Part shown: in pieces, positions 18,372-27,040 of the stretch
How the letters are laid out: every line of letters begins with the position of its first letter
How positions within the stretch are numbered: position 1 is the first letter of the stretch
Assembly: GCA_913062865.1 (NCBI GenBank)
Contig: CAJXWO010000010.1
Span: forward strand, 1 to 61,023
DNA length: 61,023 nt
Reading direction: 5' to 3'
Source of the DNA: an uncultured Paracoccaceae bacterium
GTDB lineage: Bacteria > Pseudomonadota > Alphaproteobacteria > Rhodobacterales > Rhodobacteraceae
The notes under the pieces: model-generated
What the model saw: the letters and a program-made list of their open reading frames with translations, nothing else
Database searches by the model: none
What the model was told of the DNA's origin: nothing
Made by a program: the position numbers and the translations under genes

Positions 18372-18394
18372 AGGGTATTTGGACCAAGAAGAAG
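18372..18394 (+). repeat. GGTATTT...CCAAGAAGAAG dispersed motif, copy A
   Basis: Reads agggtatttggaccaagaag followed by aag, 14 bases before the puuB ATG. Close variants occur in three other intergenic gaps (37626-37649, 54873-54897 and 58313-58337, all on the minus strand). Confidence 0.55.
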
Positions 18395-18408
18395 ACAGGG
18401 GTCGCGCG

Positions 18409-19713
18409 ATGAGCCTTCTCTACGCCAATGACCGGCCGGGGCAGTATCCCGACAGCTGGTATGCCGCGAGCGTCGATCTGCCCGAGGCGCGCCCGCCCCT
18501 GCGCGGGGAGGCGCGGGCGGATGTCTGCATCGTGGGCGCGGGCTATACGGGTCTTTCGGCGGCGCTGCACCTGGCAGAGCGGGGCCTGCGCGTGGCTGTC
18601 GTCGAGGCCCACCGCGCGGGTTTCGGTGCCTCGGGGCGCAATGGCGGGCAGCTTGGCACCGGGCAGCGGCAGGATCAGATTGCCCTGGAAAAGATGATGG
18701 GCCCCGAAGATGCGGCCAAGCTTTGGGATCTGGGTCTGGAGGCCGTGGCGCTGGTCCGGTCGCTGATCGCCCAGCACCGGATCGACTGCCGCCTGGTGGA
18801 CGGGCTGGCCTGGCTGGGCTTTACCGATGCCGAGACGGACGAGTTGAACGGCTATGCCGCCCATTTGCGGGACCGCTACGGCTATGACAAGGTGCAGCCC
18901 CTGTCGGTGGCCGAGGCCCATGGGCTGTGCCCCTCGCCCGCTTATCGGGGGGGCATGCTCGACCTGGGCGCGGGGCATCTGCACCCTCTGGGCTTTGCCC
19001 TGGGGCTGGCGCGCGCGGCCGAGGCGGCGGGGGCTATTCTCTACGAGGGAACGCCTGCGCATCACATCGACGAGGGCGACCGGCCGGTCGTGCGCACGGA
19101 CAAGGGCCGTGTGGTCTGCGACCATGTCATCCTCGCGGGCAACGGGTATCTGTCGTCGCTCAACCGCAAGGTCGCCGCGCGGGTGATGCCGATCAACAAT
19201 TTCGTCATCGCGACCGAGCCCCTGGGCAGCGATGCCAAGCGCGTACTGACCCGCAACATCGCCGTGGCGGACACGAAATTCGTGGTGAACTACTTTCGCC
19301 TGTCCCATGACGGGCGGCTTCTGTTCGGAGGCGGCGAAAGCTATGGCGACCGTTTTCCGCGCGACATCGCCGCCACGGTGCGCAAGCCGATGGCCAAGAT
19401 CTTTCCCCATCTGGCCGATGTGCGCATCGACTATGCCTGGGGCGGCACGCTGGCCATCACCATGAAACGCCTGCCTTTCGTGGCGCGGGTCGGCTCGCGG
19501 GTGCTGTCGGCCTCGGGCTATTCAGGCCACGGCGTGGGCACCGCCACCCATGCGGGCAAGCTGATGGCCGATGCCATCGCCGGCGAGGCTGAGGGCTTTG
19601 ACACCATGTCCCGCCTGCCCGTGGGCCCCTTCCCGGGCGGGCCAGGCCTGCGCAGCCCGCTCCTGGCGCTGGCGATGAGCTGGTACGCGCTGCGCGACCG
19701 GCTGGGCGTCTGA
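18409..19713 (+). CDS. puuB: Gamma-glutamylputrescine oxidase-like FAD oxidoreductase
   Basis: A 434-residue DAO-family flavoenzyme. After an N-terminal lead with SWYAAS comes the FAD dinucleotide loop DVCIVGAGYTGLSAALHL (about residues 40-57), then ASGRNGGQLGTGQRQ, the shared PuuB/OrdL signature, and a C-terminal GYSGHGVGTATHAGKLMADAI. PuuB oxidises gamma-glutamylputrescine to its aldehyde with release of ammonia and H2O2. An in-frame ATG ten codons upstream exists, but the one at 18409 aligns better. No aldehyde dehydrogenase (PuuC) lies beside it. Confidence 0.85.
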   Translation: MSLLYANDRPGQYPDSWYAASVDLPEARPPLRGEARADVCIVGAGYTGLSAALHLAERGLRVAVVEAHRAGFGASGRNGGQLGTGQRQDQIALEKMMGPEDAAKLWDLGLEAVALVRSLIAQHRIDCRLVDGLAWLGFTDAETDELNGYAAHLRDRYGYDKVQPLSVAEAHGLCPSPAYRGGMLDLGAGHLHPLGFALGLARAAEAAGAILYEGTPAHHIDEGDRPVVRTDKGRVVCDHVILAGNGYLSSLNRKVAARVMPINNFVIATEPLGSDAKRVLTRNIAVADTKFVVNYFRLSHDGRLLFGGGESYGDRFPRDIAATVRKPMAKIFPHLADVRIDYAWGGTLAITMKRLPFVARVGSRVLSASGYSGHGVGTATHAGKLMADAIAGEAEGFDTMSRLPVGPFPGGPGLRSPLLALAMSWYALRDRLGV

Positions 19714-19815
19714 GGCCGCACGATCACGATATCTGCGACAGATGCACCGGGTGCTGGCATTCTGCGCTGGGATCGTTTAGGAAACCCGAAAGCGATCTTT
19801 TGGAAAGCCGAACCT

Positions 19816-21042
19816 ATGCACGCACCCGCCGTCACCCCCCCCAATGTCCACGATGCCGAGCCGATCCCCGCCGCCGTGCGCGGCGAGATCGACCGCCTTC
19901 TGCAATCGGGAGACCTGTTCCGCTATACTGCGCCCCAGGACGCGCCGGTGTCGCTGCTCGAGTCCGAGTTCGCCGAGATGATGGGCAGCAAATACGCCCT
20001 CGCGGTGTCAAGCTGTTCCGCGGCGCTGTTCCTGTCGCTCAAGGCGCTGGACTTGCCGCGCGGCGCGCGGGTGCTGATCCCGGGCTTCACATTTGCCGCC
20101 GTGCCGTCGTCCATCGTGCATGCCGATTGCGTGCCGGTGCTCTGCGAGGTGGGCGAGAACTACCGCATCGACATCACCGATTTCGAGGCCAAGCTCGACC
20201 AGGTCGATGCAGTCATCATCAGCCACATGCGCGGGCATACCTCGGACATGGATGCGATCATGGCGCTGTGCGACGCGCGCGGCCTGCCGGTGATCGAGGA
20301 TGCGGCCCATTCGCTGGGCACGCTCTGGCATGGCCAGAAGATTGGCACGATCGGGCGGATCGGCTGCTTCAGCTTCCAGTCCTACAAGCTGGTGAACGCG
20401 GGCGAAGGCGGGATCCTGATCACCGACGATGCCGAATTGGTGGCGCGCGCCGTGATCATGTCGGGTGCCTATGAGCATACCTGGCAGAAGCACAAGTCGC
20501 GCCCGGGCGACAACACGAGCGATCTGCGCGACGCCTTCCAGCGCTGGCAGAACAAGCTGCCGCTCTACAACCTGCGCCTGTCGAACCTGTCCGCGGCGAT
20601 CATCCGCGCGCAGCTGCCCGAGATCCCGCGCCGGGTGCGCGACGGGCGGGCGAACCACGACCACGTCGCGGCGCGTCTGAACCAGAGCCCCTGGATCGAG
20701 GTGCCCGAAGCATTGGGTCCCGAAGAGCGCGCGCCGGATTCGATCCAGTTCAACATGGTGGGCCTCGACGAGGCCGAGATCCGGGCCTTTGCCGAGGCGG
20801 CCGGGACCGCGGGTGTGAAGGTTCAGGTTTTCGGATTGAGCCAGGACAATGCCCGCGCCTACTGGAACTGGCAGTTCCTGCCCGAGATGCCTGAGCTGCC
20901 GCGCACGCGCGAGATGCTGATGCGGGCCTGTGACGTGCGCCTGCCTGCGCGCCTGACCCGGGCGAAATGCGACGCGATGGCGGATATCCTGCTGGATGCC
21001 GTGGCGCAGGTCGCAGGGCCCGTGCGCGCCTACGGGACCTGA
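19816..21042 (+). CDS. DegT/DnrJ/EryC1/StrS-family aminotransferase
   Basis: A 408-residue PLP enzyme that usually aminates a keto-sugar or cyclitol. It shows the N-terminal SKYALAVSSCSAALFLSLKA (PLP phosphate loop), VIEDAAHSLGTLWHG with the PLP-holding aspartate, and the Schiff-base lysine in CFSFQSYKLVNAGEGG. No nucleotide-sugar or polysaccharide genes flank it, so the substrate is unknown. Glutamine or glutamate would be the usual amino donor. It ends at three perfect palindromes facing a convergent LysR gene. Confidence 0.88.
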   Translation: MHAPAVTPPNVHDAEPIPAAVRGEIDRLLQSGDLFRYTAPQDAPVSLLESEFAEMMGSKYALAVSSCSAALFLSLKALDLPRGARVLIPGFTFAAVPSSIVHADCVPVLCEVGENYRIDITDFEAKLDQVDAVIISHMRGHTSDMDAIMALCDARGLPVIEDAAHSLGTLWHGQKIGTIGRIGCFSFQSYKLVNAGEGGILITDDAELVARAVIMSGAYEHTWQKHKSRPGDNTSDLRDAFQRWQNKLPLYNLRLSNLSAAIIRAQLPEIPRRVRDGRANHDHVAARLNQSPWIEVPEALGPEERAPDSIQFNMVGLDEAEIRAFAEAAGTAGVKVQVFGLSQDNARAYWNWQFLPEMPELPRTREMLMRACDVRLPARLTRAKCDAMADILLDAVAQVAGPVRAYGT

Positions 21043-21049
21043 GCGGAAG

Positions 21050-21143
21050 AAGGGCTTTCGAAAGCCCTTGGACACGCGATTTCGAAATCGCGTGTCGCGC
21101 AACGCCCGGGTCGGGGCGAAACAAGGCGCGTCGACGCGCCTTG
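21050..21143. repeat. Three consecutive perfect palindromes between convergent genes
   Basis: Positions 21050-21069 (20 bases, centre TTTCGAAA), 21071-21096 (26 bases, centre TTTCGAAA) and 21122-21143 (22 bases, centre GTCGAC) are each perfectly self-complementary with no spacer. As RNA they would fold with minimal four-base loops, TTCG/TCGA-like. They occupy almost the whole gap between the DegT gene (+) and the LysR gene (-) and could terminate both. Confidence 0.75.
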
Positions 21144-21148
21144 ACCGC

Positions 21149-22114
21149 CTACAGAACTCGCAGCACCCGGGACATCCAGGGAAACTCGGCCTGCGCCGGG
21201 GAGACGACCGTGTCCGACAGAATGTCCTTGAGCGTGCCCGCCACCTGACCAGGAAGCTGCCGGAGCGCGCCCTGCCGGGCCGTTAGCGCGATGGTGCGTT
21301 CCGGCGGATCGAAGGGCAGCGGAAACACGTCCAGATCCGGCAGGAACCGCCGGGCGCGCATCAGCGCCAGCGGTGTCAGGATCGTCCAGCCTGCCCCATC
21401 GGCCACCAGCGCCAGGATCGCATGATAACTGTCGAGCTCGTAGCGATGGGCCATGGTCAGCCGCTGCTTGGCCAGTTCCGCCGCAATAAGCCGCCCCATG
21501 AAATGGCGCGCGGAGTATTGCACCAGCGGCAGCGGCGAGAGCTGCGCCAAAAGATCCCTGTTCAGGTCGATCCGCCCCCTGGGCGCGGCACCGACGAATC
21601 CTTCGGTCAGAATCGGATGCACCTCCATCCCGTCGGCGGGCGGGCCCATCTCGGCCGCGACGATGGCATCGAGCGCCCGCGCCTCGAGCTGGTCGTGCAG
21701 AACGTGGCTCGCCCCGGTCTCCAACAGGAACTGGCAGCCTTCCAGCGACACGGCGAGCCGGCTGAGCAGCCGCGGGGTCACGTCGGCCTCGAAATCCTCG
21801 ATCACGCCCATCCGGAACCGCGTGAGCGCGGCGAGGTCGTCGGCGGCAAGCTCCGCCCGGGCCAGCGCCGCCTCGTTGAGGATGGTCTGCGCGCGGGGGC
21901 GGAACATCTCGCCCGCGGGGGTCAGTGTCAGCGGCCGCGCGCTGCGATGCATGAGCTGGCTGCCCAGCGCGGTTTCGAGATTGGTGATCTGCTGGCTGAC
22001 CGACGAGGCACTGGCCCCGAGACGCCTTGCGGCGGCCGAGACCGAGCCCTCTTCGGCGACGGCCACAAAAACCTCCACGCCCCAGAGCGTGATGCGCCCG
22101 GGGGTGTCGGCCAT
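21149..22114 (-). CDS. LysR-family transcriptional regulator
   Basis: A 321-residue regulator: N-terminal winged helix-turn-helix with VFVAVAEEGSVSAAARRLGA and SVSQQITNLETALGSQL (about residues 12-50), then an effector-binding domain. It begins seven bases after the phaR stop in the same direction, so it may be read from the phaR transcript. LysR genes usually control neighbours; the candidates are phaR/phaP or the convergent DegT gene. No effector is deducible. Confidence 0.9.
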   Translation of the reverse strand: MADTPGRITLWGVEVFVAVAEEGSVSAAARRLGASASSVSQQITNLETALGSQLMHRSARPLTLTPAGEMFRPRAQTILNEAALARAELAADDLAALTRFRMGVIEDFEADVTPRLLSRLAVSLEGCQFLLETGASHVLHDQLEARALDAIVAAEMGPPADGMEVHPILTEGFVGAAPRGRIDLNRDLLAQLSPLPLVQYSARHFMGRLIAAELAKQRLTMAHRYELDSYHAILALVADGAGWTILTPLALMRARRFLPDLDVFPLPFDPPERTIALTARQGALRQLPGQVAGTLKDILSDTVVSPAQAEFPWMSRVLRVL

Positions 22115-22121
22115 GGCCCGG

Positions 22122-22688
22122 TCAGCCGCCCATCTTGTTCAGCTTGGCCTGCAACTCGGCCAGCTGTTTCTTGATATCGTCGAGGTCTTCGCCCTCGTTC
22201 CGGCCCGGGCTGTCTTGGCTGGGCCCCGAGCTGCCTGCGGGCCAATTGCCGGAAAGACCGCCCGTCATCGCCTTCATGAACGCCTCTTGCTGTGCCTGCA
22301 TCGCTTCGAACCCCGGCATCTTGGTCATGGGGTTCATGCTGGTCATGTTTTCCATCATCTTAGACTGCCCGTCACGGAGCATGTCAAAGGACATCGCAAG
22401 GAATTGCGGCACCACGCTGGTGGCCTGGGTGGTGTAGCTGCGCACCAAGTCGGTCAGCACGTTGATCGGCAGAACATTTTCGCCCCGGCTTTCGTGTTCG
22501 GCGATGATCTGCAGAAGATACTGGCGGGTCAGGTCATCGCCGGTCTTCAGGTCGATGATCTGGACCTCGCGGCCGTCCCGGATGAAGCCCGCGATATCCT
22601 CGAGCGTCACATAATCGCTTGTTTCCGTGTTGTAGAGACGGCGGCTGGCGTAACGCTTGATCAAAAGCGGCGTGTCTTTATCGGCCAC
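22122..22688 (-). CDS. phaR: Polyhydroxyalkanoate synthesis repressor PhaR
   Basis: DNA- and PHB-binding repressor of phasin synthesis. The 188-residue protein has the conserved PHB/PHA accumulation-regulator domain: LLIKRYASRRLYNTETSDYV, TLEDIAGFIRDGREVQIID and TGDDLTRQYLLQII (about residues 6-60). Next come the MMENMTSMNPMTKMPGFEAM region and a C-terminal coiled coil DIKKQLAELQAKLNKM. A GTG at 22688 with a GGGAGGACC ribosome site is preferred over an upstream in-frame start. Its likely operator lies upstream of phaP at 23328-23373. Confidence 0.95.
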   Translation of the reverse strand: MADKDTPLLIKRYASRRLYNTETSDYVTLEDIAGFIRDGREVQIIDLKTGDDLTRQYLLQIIAEHESRGENVLPINVLTDLVRSYTTQATSVVPQFLAMSFDMLRDGQSKMMENMTSMNPMTKMPGFEAMQAQQEAFMKAMTGGLSGNWPAGSSGPSQDSPGRNEGEDLDDIKKQLAELQAKLNKMGG

Positions 22689-22740
22689 GGATGGTCCTCC
22701 CGATCCCCTCGCTGCAGTGCAGCCTAGGGCAGCCTTCGGC

Positions 22741-22774
22741 AAAAGGAAAGGGCGGGCCGCACGGGCCCGCCCTT
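22741..22774 (-). terminator. Intrinsic terminator of phaP
   Basis: Perfect eleven-base stem (22748-22758 with 22764-22774), five-base loop. On the minus strand it is followed by TTCCTTTT. It lies just downstream of the phaP stop and separates phaP from phaR, which therefore probably has its own promoter. Confidence 0.85.
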
Positions 22775-22811
22775 CAGCGCTCCTTCAGGGAGGATCAGGA
22801 GCGAAAGACGA

Positions 22812-23264
22812 TTACTTCGCAGCCGCGGTGGCTTTCTTGGCAGCCGAGGTCATCTCGTCGGTGGCCTTCTTGGCAGCGGCGCTCATGTCTTCGGTCATGT
22901 CCTTGCCTGCGGCCATCATCAGCTCGACGGTGTCCATCTGCATCTTCTTGGCAACCTCGGCGAAGGCAGCCATGTGCTCGGCAGCCATTTCGGCCGACGA
23001 CGAGGCGAAATCGGTCATCGCCTTGGCGTAGTCCGCCGGCTCTGCCTTTGCCTTGGAGATGTCGGTCATCTTGGTGATGGCGTCCTTGGTCCACTTCGAG
23101 GAGATCTCGGTCGACTTCTCGGCGGCTTCCAGAGCAACCGATGCCATCTTTTCGTTCAGCGTCGCGCTGTTCTTGAACGCTTCTTCCATCGCGGCGGTGT
23201 CCACCGGGAACGCGCCCATCATGTCTTTGAACATCGCGGTCATGTCTTGTGCTTGCTTGGCCAT
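22812..23264 (-). CDS. phaP: Phasin, PHB granule-coating protein
   Basis: A 150-residue amphipathic, alanine-, lysine- and methionine-rich helical protein: KQAQDMTAMFKDMMGAFPVD at the N-terminus, a middle of KMASVALEAAEKSTEISSKW, and a lysine/alanine tail ending KKATAAAK, typical of granule surface proteins. The ATG at 23264 with an AAAGGA ribosome site fits; the frame extends 18 codons further without family features. It lies between phaC and phaR and is preceded by the paired PhaR-type sites. Confidence 0.9.
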   Translation of the reverse strand: MAKQAQDMTAMFKDMMGAFPVDTAAMEEAFKNSATLNEKMASVALEAAEKSTEISSKWTKDAITKMTDISKAKAEPADYAKAMTDFASSSAEMAAEHMAAFAEVAKKMQMDTVELMMAAGKDMTEDMSAAAKKATDEMTSAAKKATAAAK

Positions 23265-23327
23265 AATCTTGATCCTTTCAGAGCTGTACGGGCCCACCCC
23301 GTGTTTCTGCAGCTGCAAAGAATATGC

Positions 23328-23373
23328 ATGCTGCGGTGCAGAAATTCAAGAGTGACTTTCTGCACCGCAGCAT
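23328..23373. promoter_or_regulatory. Paired PhaR operator upstream of phaP
   Basis: Seventeen-base arms (23328-23344 and 23357-23373) are perfect inverted repeats around a twelve-base spacer. Each arm contains CTGC-N3-GCAG (ctgcggtgcag and ctgcaccgcag), the TGC-rich pattern described for PhaR of Rhodobacter/Paracoccus. A further TGC-rich palindromic stretch (ctgcagctgc) lies at about 23306-23315, closer to phaP. The repeat also sits after the phaC stop and may work as a 3' hairpin. Confidence 0.75.
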
Positions 23374-23394
23374 AACCGCAAGATGCAAGCGTTA

Positions 23395-25188
23395 TCAGCC
23401 GGTTGCCTTGATCGTCACGTAGGTGCCCGGCGCATCGCACAGCACCGGATGGCTCGAATCGCCCGGCTGACGCTGGGGCACCTTCTTGCCCGAGCGCGGA
23501 CGGATCCAGGCCTCCCAGCGGGGCCACCAAGAGCCCTCGTGCATGGTGGCGCCCGCCTTCCACGCGTCCCAGTCCAGCGTCAGGTCATCATTGGTGTAGT
23601 GGCCGTATTTCTTTTTGGACGGCGGATTCACGATCCCGGCGATATGGCCGGATTCCGACAGCACAAAGGTCTTTTGCTTGCTGCCCATCTTCTGCATGCC
23701 GCGATAGGTGTCGCGGGCGGCGGCGATGTGATCGGTTTCGCAGGACACCATGAACAGCGGCAGGTCCACGTCCGAGACCTTGAGCGTGGTGCCCATCAGT
23801 TCATAGCCGCCCTCGGCAAAGTCGTTCGACTGGCAGAGGCCCCGCAGATACTGCATCACCATCTTGCCCGGCAGGTTCGCCCCGTCCCCGTTCCAGTAGA
23901 GCAGGTCGAAGGCCGGGGGCGTCTCGCCCATCATGTAGCTCTTGATCGCGGGACCGTAGATCAGGTCGTTCGAGCGCAGGAACGAAAAGGTCCGTGCCAT
24001 CACCGCCGAAGGCAACACGCCCTTTTCGGCCACCTCGTCCTCGATCCCGTCAACGAAATCGTTCTGCAGGAAGGGCGTGAATTCGCCCTGGTCCGAGAAA
24101 TCGGTGAGCGCGGTAAAGAACGTGGCGCTTTTCACCGACTTGTCGCCGCGCTGCTTCATCAGCGACAGGGTCAGGCTGAGCGTGGTGCCCGCGATGCAGT
24201 AGCCGATGGCGTTGACCTGTTTCTGCCCGGTGATCTCCTTGACCTCGCGGATGGCGGTCAGGAAGCCGTCCTCGATGTAATCCTCCATGCCGACCTCGCG
24301 ATAGGTGGCATCGGGGTTGATCCAGCTGACGACGAACAGGGTATAGCCCTGCTCGACCACCCATTTGATAAAGCTGTTCTGCGCCTTGAGATCGAGGATG
24401 TAGTATTTGTTGATCCAGGGCGGGAAGATCACGATGGGCGTGGCGTGCACCTCTTCGGTGGCGGGCTCGTACTGGATCAGTTCCATCATGCGGTTGCGAT
24501 AGACCACCTTGCCCGGCGTGGTGGCGATGTTCTCGCCCAGCACAAAGGCGCTGTCATCGGCGAGCTTGACGACCAGCTCGCCATTGTTGGCTTCCAGATC
24601 GCGCACGAGGTTTTCGAGCCCATCGACCAGCGACTGCCCGTCGGTTTCGAGCGCCTTTTCCAGCGCGTCCGGGTTGGTGCCCAGGAAATTGGTAGGCGAC
24701 ATCATGTCGATGATCTGCTGCGAGAAGTAGCGCAGGCGCTGCTTTTCCTTGGGTTCCATGTCATCGACCGCGTCGACGGCGTTGCGGATCGCCTCGGCGT
24801 TGATGAGGTATTGCTGCTTGAGATAGTTGAAATAGGGGTGCTGCTGCCAAAGCGGATTGGCAAAGCGGCGGTCGGTCGGCGTCGGATCCTCGGGCGCCTC
24901 GAACTTGCCCTTGGCCAGCATCTGCTGTGCCTCGACGAAATGCTGCACCGATTTCGACCAGTATTCCACCTGGTGTTCGATCAGCCGGGCGGGGTTCTGC
25001 ATCATTTCGGACCAGTAGGCCGTCGCCGCCTTGGCGAACAGATCCCCGGACGGGGCCTGGATGCCTGGATTGACCGATGTGCGCCGCGACATCGCCTGGA
25101 CAAGGCGTTGCGACAGCTCCTCGACCTTGGCCAGGTTCGCGGTCAACTCGGCGCTTTTCGCACCTGCGGCATCGTCGTTGGTTGTCAT
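23395..25188 (-). CDS. phaC: Class I poly(3-hydroxyalkanoate) synthase
   Basis: Polymerises hydroxyacyl-CoA into PHB at the granule surface. The 597-residue protein has the modified lipase box GYCIAG with the catalytic Cys331. The aspartate is in VSCETDHIAA and the histidine in SGHIAGIVNPP towards the C-terminus. WINKYYILDL and VVSWINPD are also conserved. ATG at 25188; a GTG two codons upstream (25194), closer to the AGGGGG ribosome site, is an alternative. Divergent from phaZ, 99-105 bases apart. There is no phaA/phaB in this window. Confidence 0.97.
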   Translation of the reverse strand: MTTNDDAAGAKSAELTANLAKVEELSQRLVQAMSRRTSVNPGIQAPSGDLFAKAATAYWSEMMQNPARLIEHQVEYWSKSVQHFVEAQQMLAKGKFEAPEDPTPTDRRFANPLWQQHPYFNYLKQQYLINAEAIRNAVDAVDDMEPKEKQRLRYFSQQIIDMMSPTNFLGTNPDALEKALETDGQSLVDGLENLVRDLEANNGELVVKLADDSAFVLGENIATTPGKVVYRNRMMELIQYEPATEEVHATPIVIFPPWINKYYILDLKAQNSFIKWVVEQGYTLFVVSWINPDATYREVGMEDYIEDGFLTAIREVKEITGQKQVNAIGYCIAGTTLSLTLSLMKQRGDKSVKSATFFTALTDFSDQGEFTPFLQNDFVDGIEDEVAEKGVLPSAVMARTFSFLRSNDLIYGPAIKSYMMGETPPAFDLLYWNGDGANLPGKMVMQYLRGLCQSNDFAEGGYELMGTTLKVSDVDLPLFMVSCETDHIAAARDTYRGMQKMGSKQKTFVLSESGHIAGIVNPPSKKKYGHYTNDDLTLDWDAWKAGATMHEGSWWPRWEAWIRPRSGKKVPQRQPGDSSHPVLCDAPGTYVTIKATG

Positions 25189-25293
25189 GTTCACAATTCC
25201 CCCCTATCCTCGCCGCTACGCAGCATATCGCGGCCCTGTGCAAGGGGCAAACCGCCGCACGGTGCTGCCCCGGTTCGATGCAAGGAGTGTTCC

Positions 25294-26577
25294 ATGCGCT
25301 ACATGATGACGTATGACCTGATGGAAACCGCACGGAACACCCAGCAGTGGATGGGTGCGTCGGCCAAGGCGCTGGCCTCCTACCCGGCCTTTGCCATGGT
25401 GCCGAACCCGGCCCTGCAATGGATGGCCGCCTGGGGCGAGGTGACGGAACGCACCTTCGAGCGCATGATCGTCAAGCCCGACTGGGGCATCCATTCGGTC
25501 ACCTGCGAAGACGGACGTGACCACTTGGTGCAGGTCGACACCGTGGTCGAGGGCGCGTTCGGCGACCTCATCCACTTTGCCGTACAAGGCCGTGCCGAGC
25601 GCAAGCGCAAGGTTCTCCTCGTGGCGCCCATGTCGGGGCATTACGCGACCCTCCTCCGGTCGACTGTCATCTCCCTTTTGCCCGATTGCGAGGTCTATGT
25701 CACCGATTGGCATAACGCGCGCGACATTCCGGTGTCCGAGGGCAAGTTCGATGTCGAGGACTACACGCTCTACCTGATGAACTTCATGCGCCACATGGGC
25801 CCCGACACCCATGTGATCGCCGTGTGCCAGCCCGCGCCGCTGACCCTGGCCGCAACCGCCTACCTGGCCGAGCTGGACCCGGACGCGCAGCCGCGCACGC
25901 TGACCCTGATCGGCGGACCCATCGACCCCGATGCCACCCCCACCGACGTGACCGATTTCGGCCGCCGCGTGACCATGGGCCAGCTCGAAGAGACGATGAT
26001 CCAGCGCGTGGGCTTCAAGTACAAGGGCGTGGGCCGGATGGTTTATCCGGGCCTTCTGCAGCTGACCTCCTTCATGTCGATGAACGCCGACCGGCACGGC
26101 AAGGCGTTCCGCGACCAGATCATGCGCGTGGCCCGCGGCGAGGCGTCCGATCACGACGCCCATAACCGGTTCTACGACGAATACCTGGCGGTCATGGACA
26201 TGCCAGCCGAGTTCTACCTGTCGACGGTCGAGCGGATCTTCAAGAAGGGCGAGATCGCCAAGAACGCCTTTGTCGTGGACGGCCACAAGGTGGATATCGG
26301 CGCGATCACCAAAGTCGCGGTCAAGACCGTGGAAGGCGCCAATGACGATATCTCGGCCCCTGGCCAGTGTATCGCGGCGCTGGATCTGTGCACCGGCCTG
26401 CCGGACGAGAAGAAGGCCAGCCATGTGGAGCCCGGCGCGGGTCATTACGGCATCTTCGCCGGCCGGTCCTGGCGCAACAACATCCGCCCCCTCGTGCTTG
26501 ATTTCATCGACGCCAACAGCGACGCGCCTGCGAAGCCGGCCAAGGAAGCCAAGCCGAAGATCGCCGCGGTGAAGTAA
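25294..26577 (+). CDS. phaZ: Intracellular PHB depolymerase
   Basis: Mobilises stored PHB. A 427-residue PhaZ of the Ralstonia PhaZa1 type, with the N-terminal MMTYDLMETARNTQQWMGAS, KVLLVAPMSGHYATLLRSTV, and the catalytic Cys178 in VIAVCQPAPLTL (cysteine in place of serine, typical for this family). The histidine is in PGAGHYGIFAGRSWR near the C-terminus. AAGGAG ribosome site. The lysine/alanine/proline tail may contact granules. Divergent from phaC, so synthesis and breakdown share one control region. Confidence 0.95.
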   Translation: MRYMMTYDLMETARNTQQWMGASAKALASYPAFAMVPNPALQWMAAWGEVTERTFERMIVKPDWGIHSVTCEDGRDHLVQVDTVVEGAFGDLIHFAVQGRAERKRKVLLVAPMSGHYATLLRSTVISLLPDCEVYVTDWHNARDIPVSEGKFDVEDYTLYLMNFMRHMGPDTHVIAVCQPAPLTLAATAYLAELDPDAQPRTLTLIGGPIDPDATPTDVTDFGRRVTMGQLEETMIQRVGFKYKGVGRMVYPGLLQLTSFMSMNADRHGKAFRDQIMRVARGEASDHDAHNRFYDEYLAVMDMPAEFYLSTVERIFKKGEIAKNAFVVDGHKVDIGAITKVAVKTVEGANDDISAPGQCIAALDLCTGLPDEKKASHVEPGAGHYGIFAGRSWRNNIRPLVLDFIDANSDAPAKPAKEAKPKIAAVK

Positions 26578-26591
26578 GCACCCTGCCCCCG

Positions 26592-27035
26592 CTACCAGCG
26601 GGTCAGCGCGGCCTCGTCCTCGTCCTTTGCGGCCACCCAATCGGCCGTGTGGGCGGTGATTTCCTTTTTCCAGAAGGGCGCACGGGATTTCAGGTAATCC
26701 ATCAGGTATTCCGCCGCCTCGAACGCGTCGGTGCGATGGGGCGCAGCGGTGGCGACCATCATGATCGTCTCGCCCGGGGCAAGCCGCCCGTGGCGGTGAA
26801 TTACCAGAACATCGGCCAGCGCCCAGCGTGTGCGCGCCTCTTCGGCGATCGCGGTGATCGCCGTTTCGGTCATACCCGGATAATGCTCGATCTCCATGGC
26901 CTGCAGATCGCCCGCCGCCGTGTTGCGCACGATGCCGGTAAAGGTCACGACCGCCCCCGCCCCGTCGACGCGCCCGGCAAAGCCGTTGGCCTCGGCCCCG
27001 AGGTCGAACGCACCGGTCTGCACGCGCACATCCAT
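26592..27035 (-). CDS. moaE: Molybdopterin synthase catalytic subunit
   Basis: With MoaD it adds two sulfurs to cyclic pyranopterin monophosphate to make molybdopterin. The 147 residues include VVTFTGIVRN, MEIEHYPGMTE, VLVIHRHGRLAPGETIMMVATAAPHR and FWKKEITAHTADWVAA, containing the catalytic lysines. It follows moaD by five bases. The cofactor would supply enzymes such as the CoxL-type protein 5 kb away. Confidence 0.95.
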   Translation of the reverse strand: MDVRVQTGAFDLGAEANGFAGRVDGAGAVVTFTGIVRNTAAGDLQAMEIEHYPGMTETAITAIAEEARTRWALADVLVIHRHGRLAPGETIMMVATAAPHRTDAFEAAEYLMDYLKSRAPFWKKEITAHTADWVAAKDEDEAALTRW

Positions 27036-27040
27036 CGCGC

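Noticed and set aside
23383..26577. A 1064-codon plus-strand open frame running antisense through phaC into phaZ
   Set aside because: The first 637 codons are the complement of phaC and show histidine/arginine/leucine-rich shadow composition. Only the part from 25294 is PhaZ.
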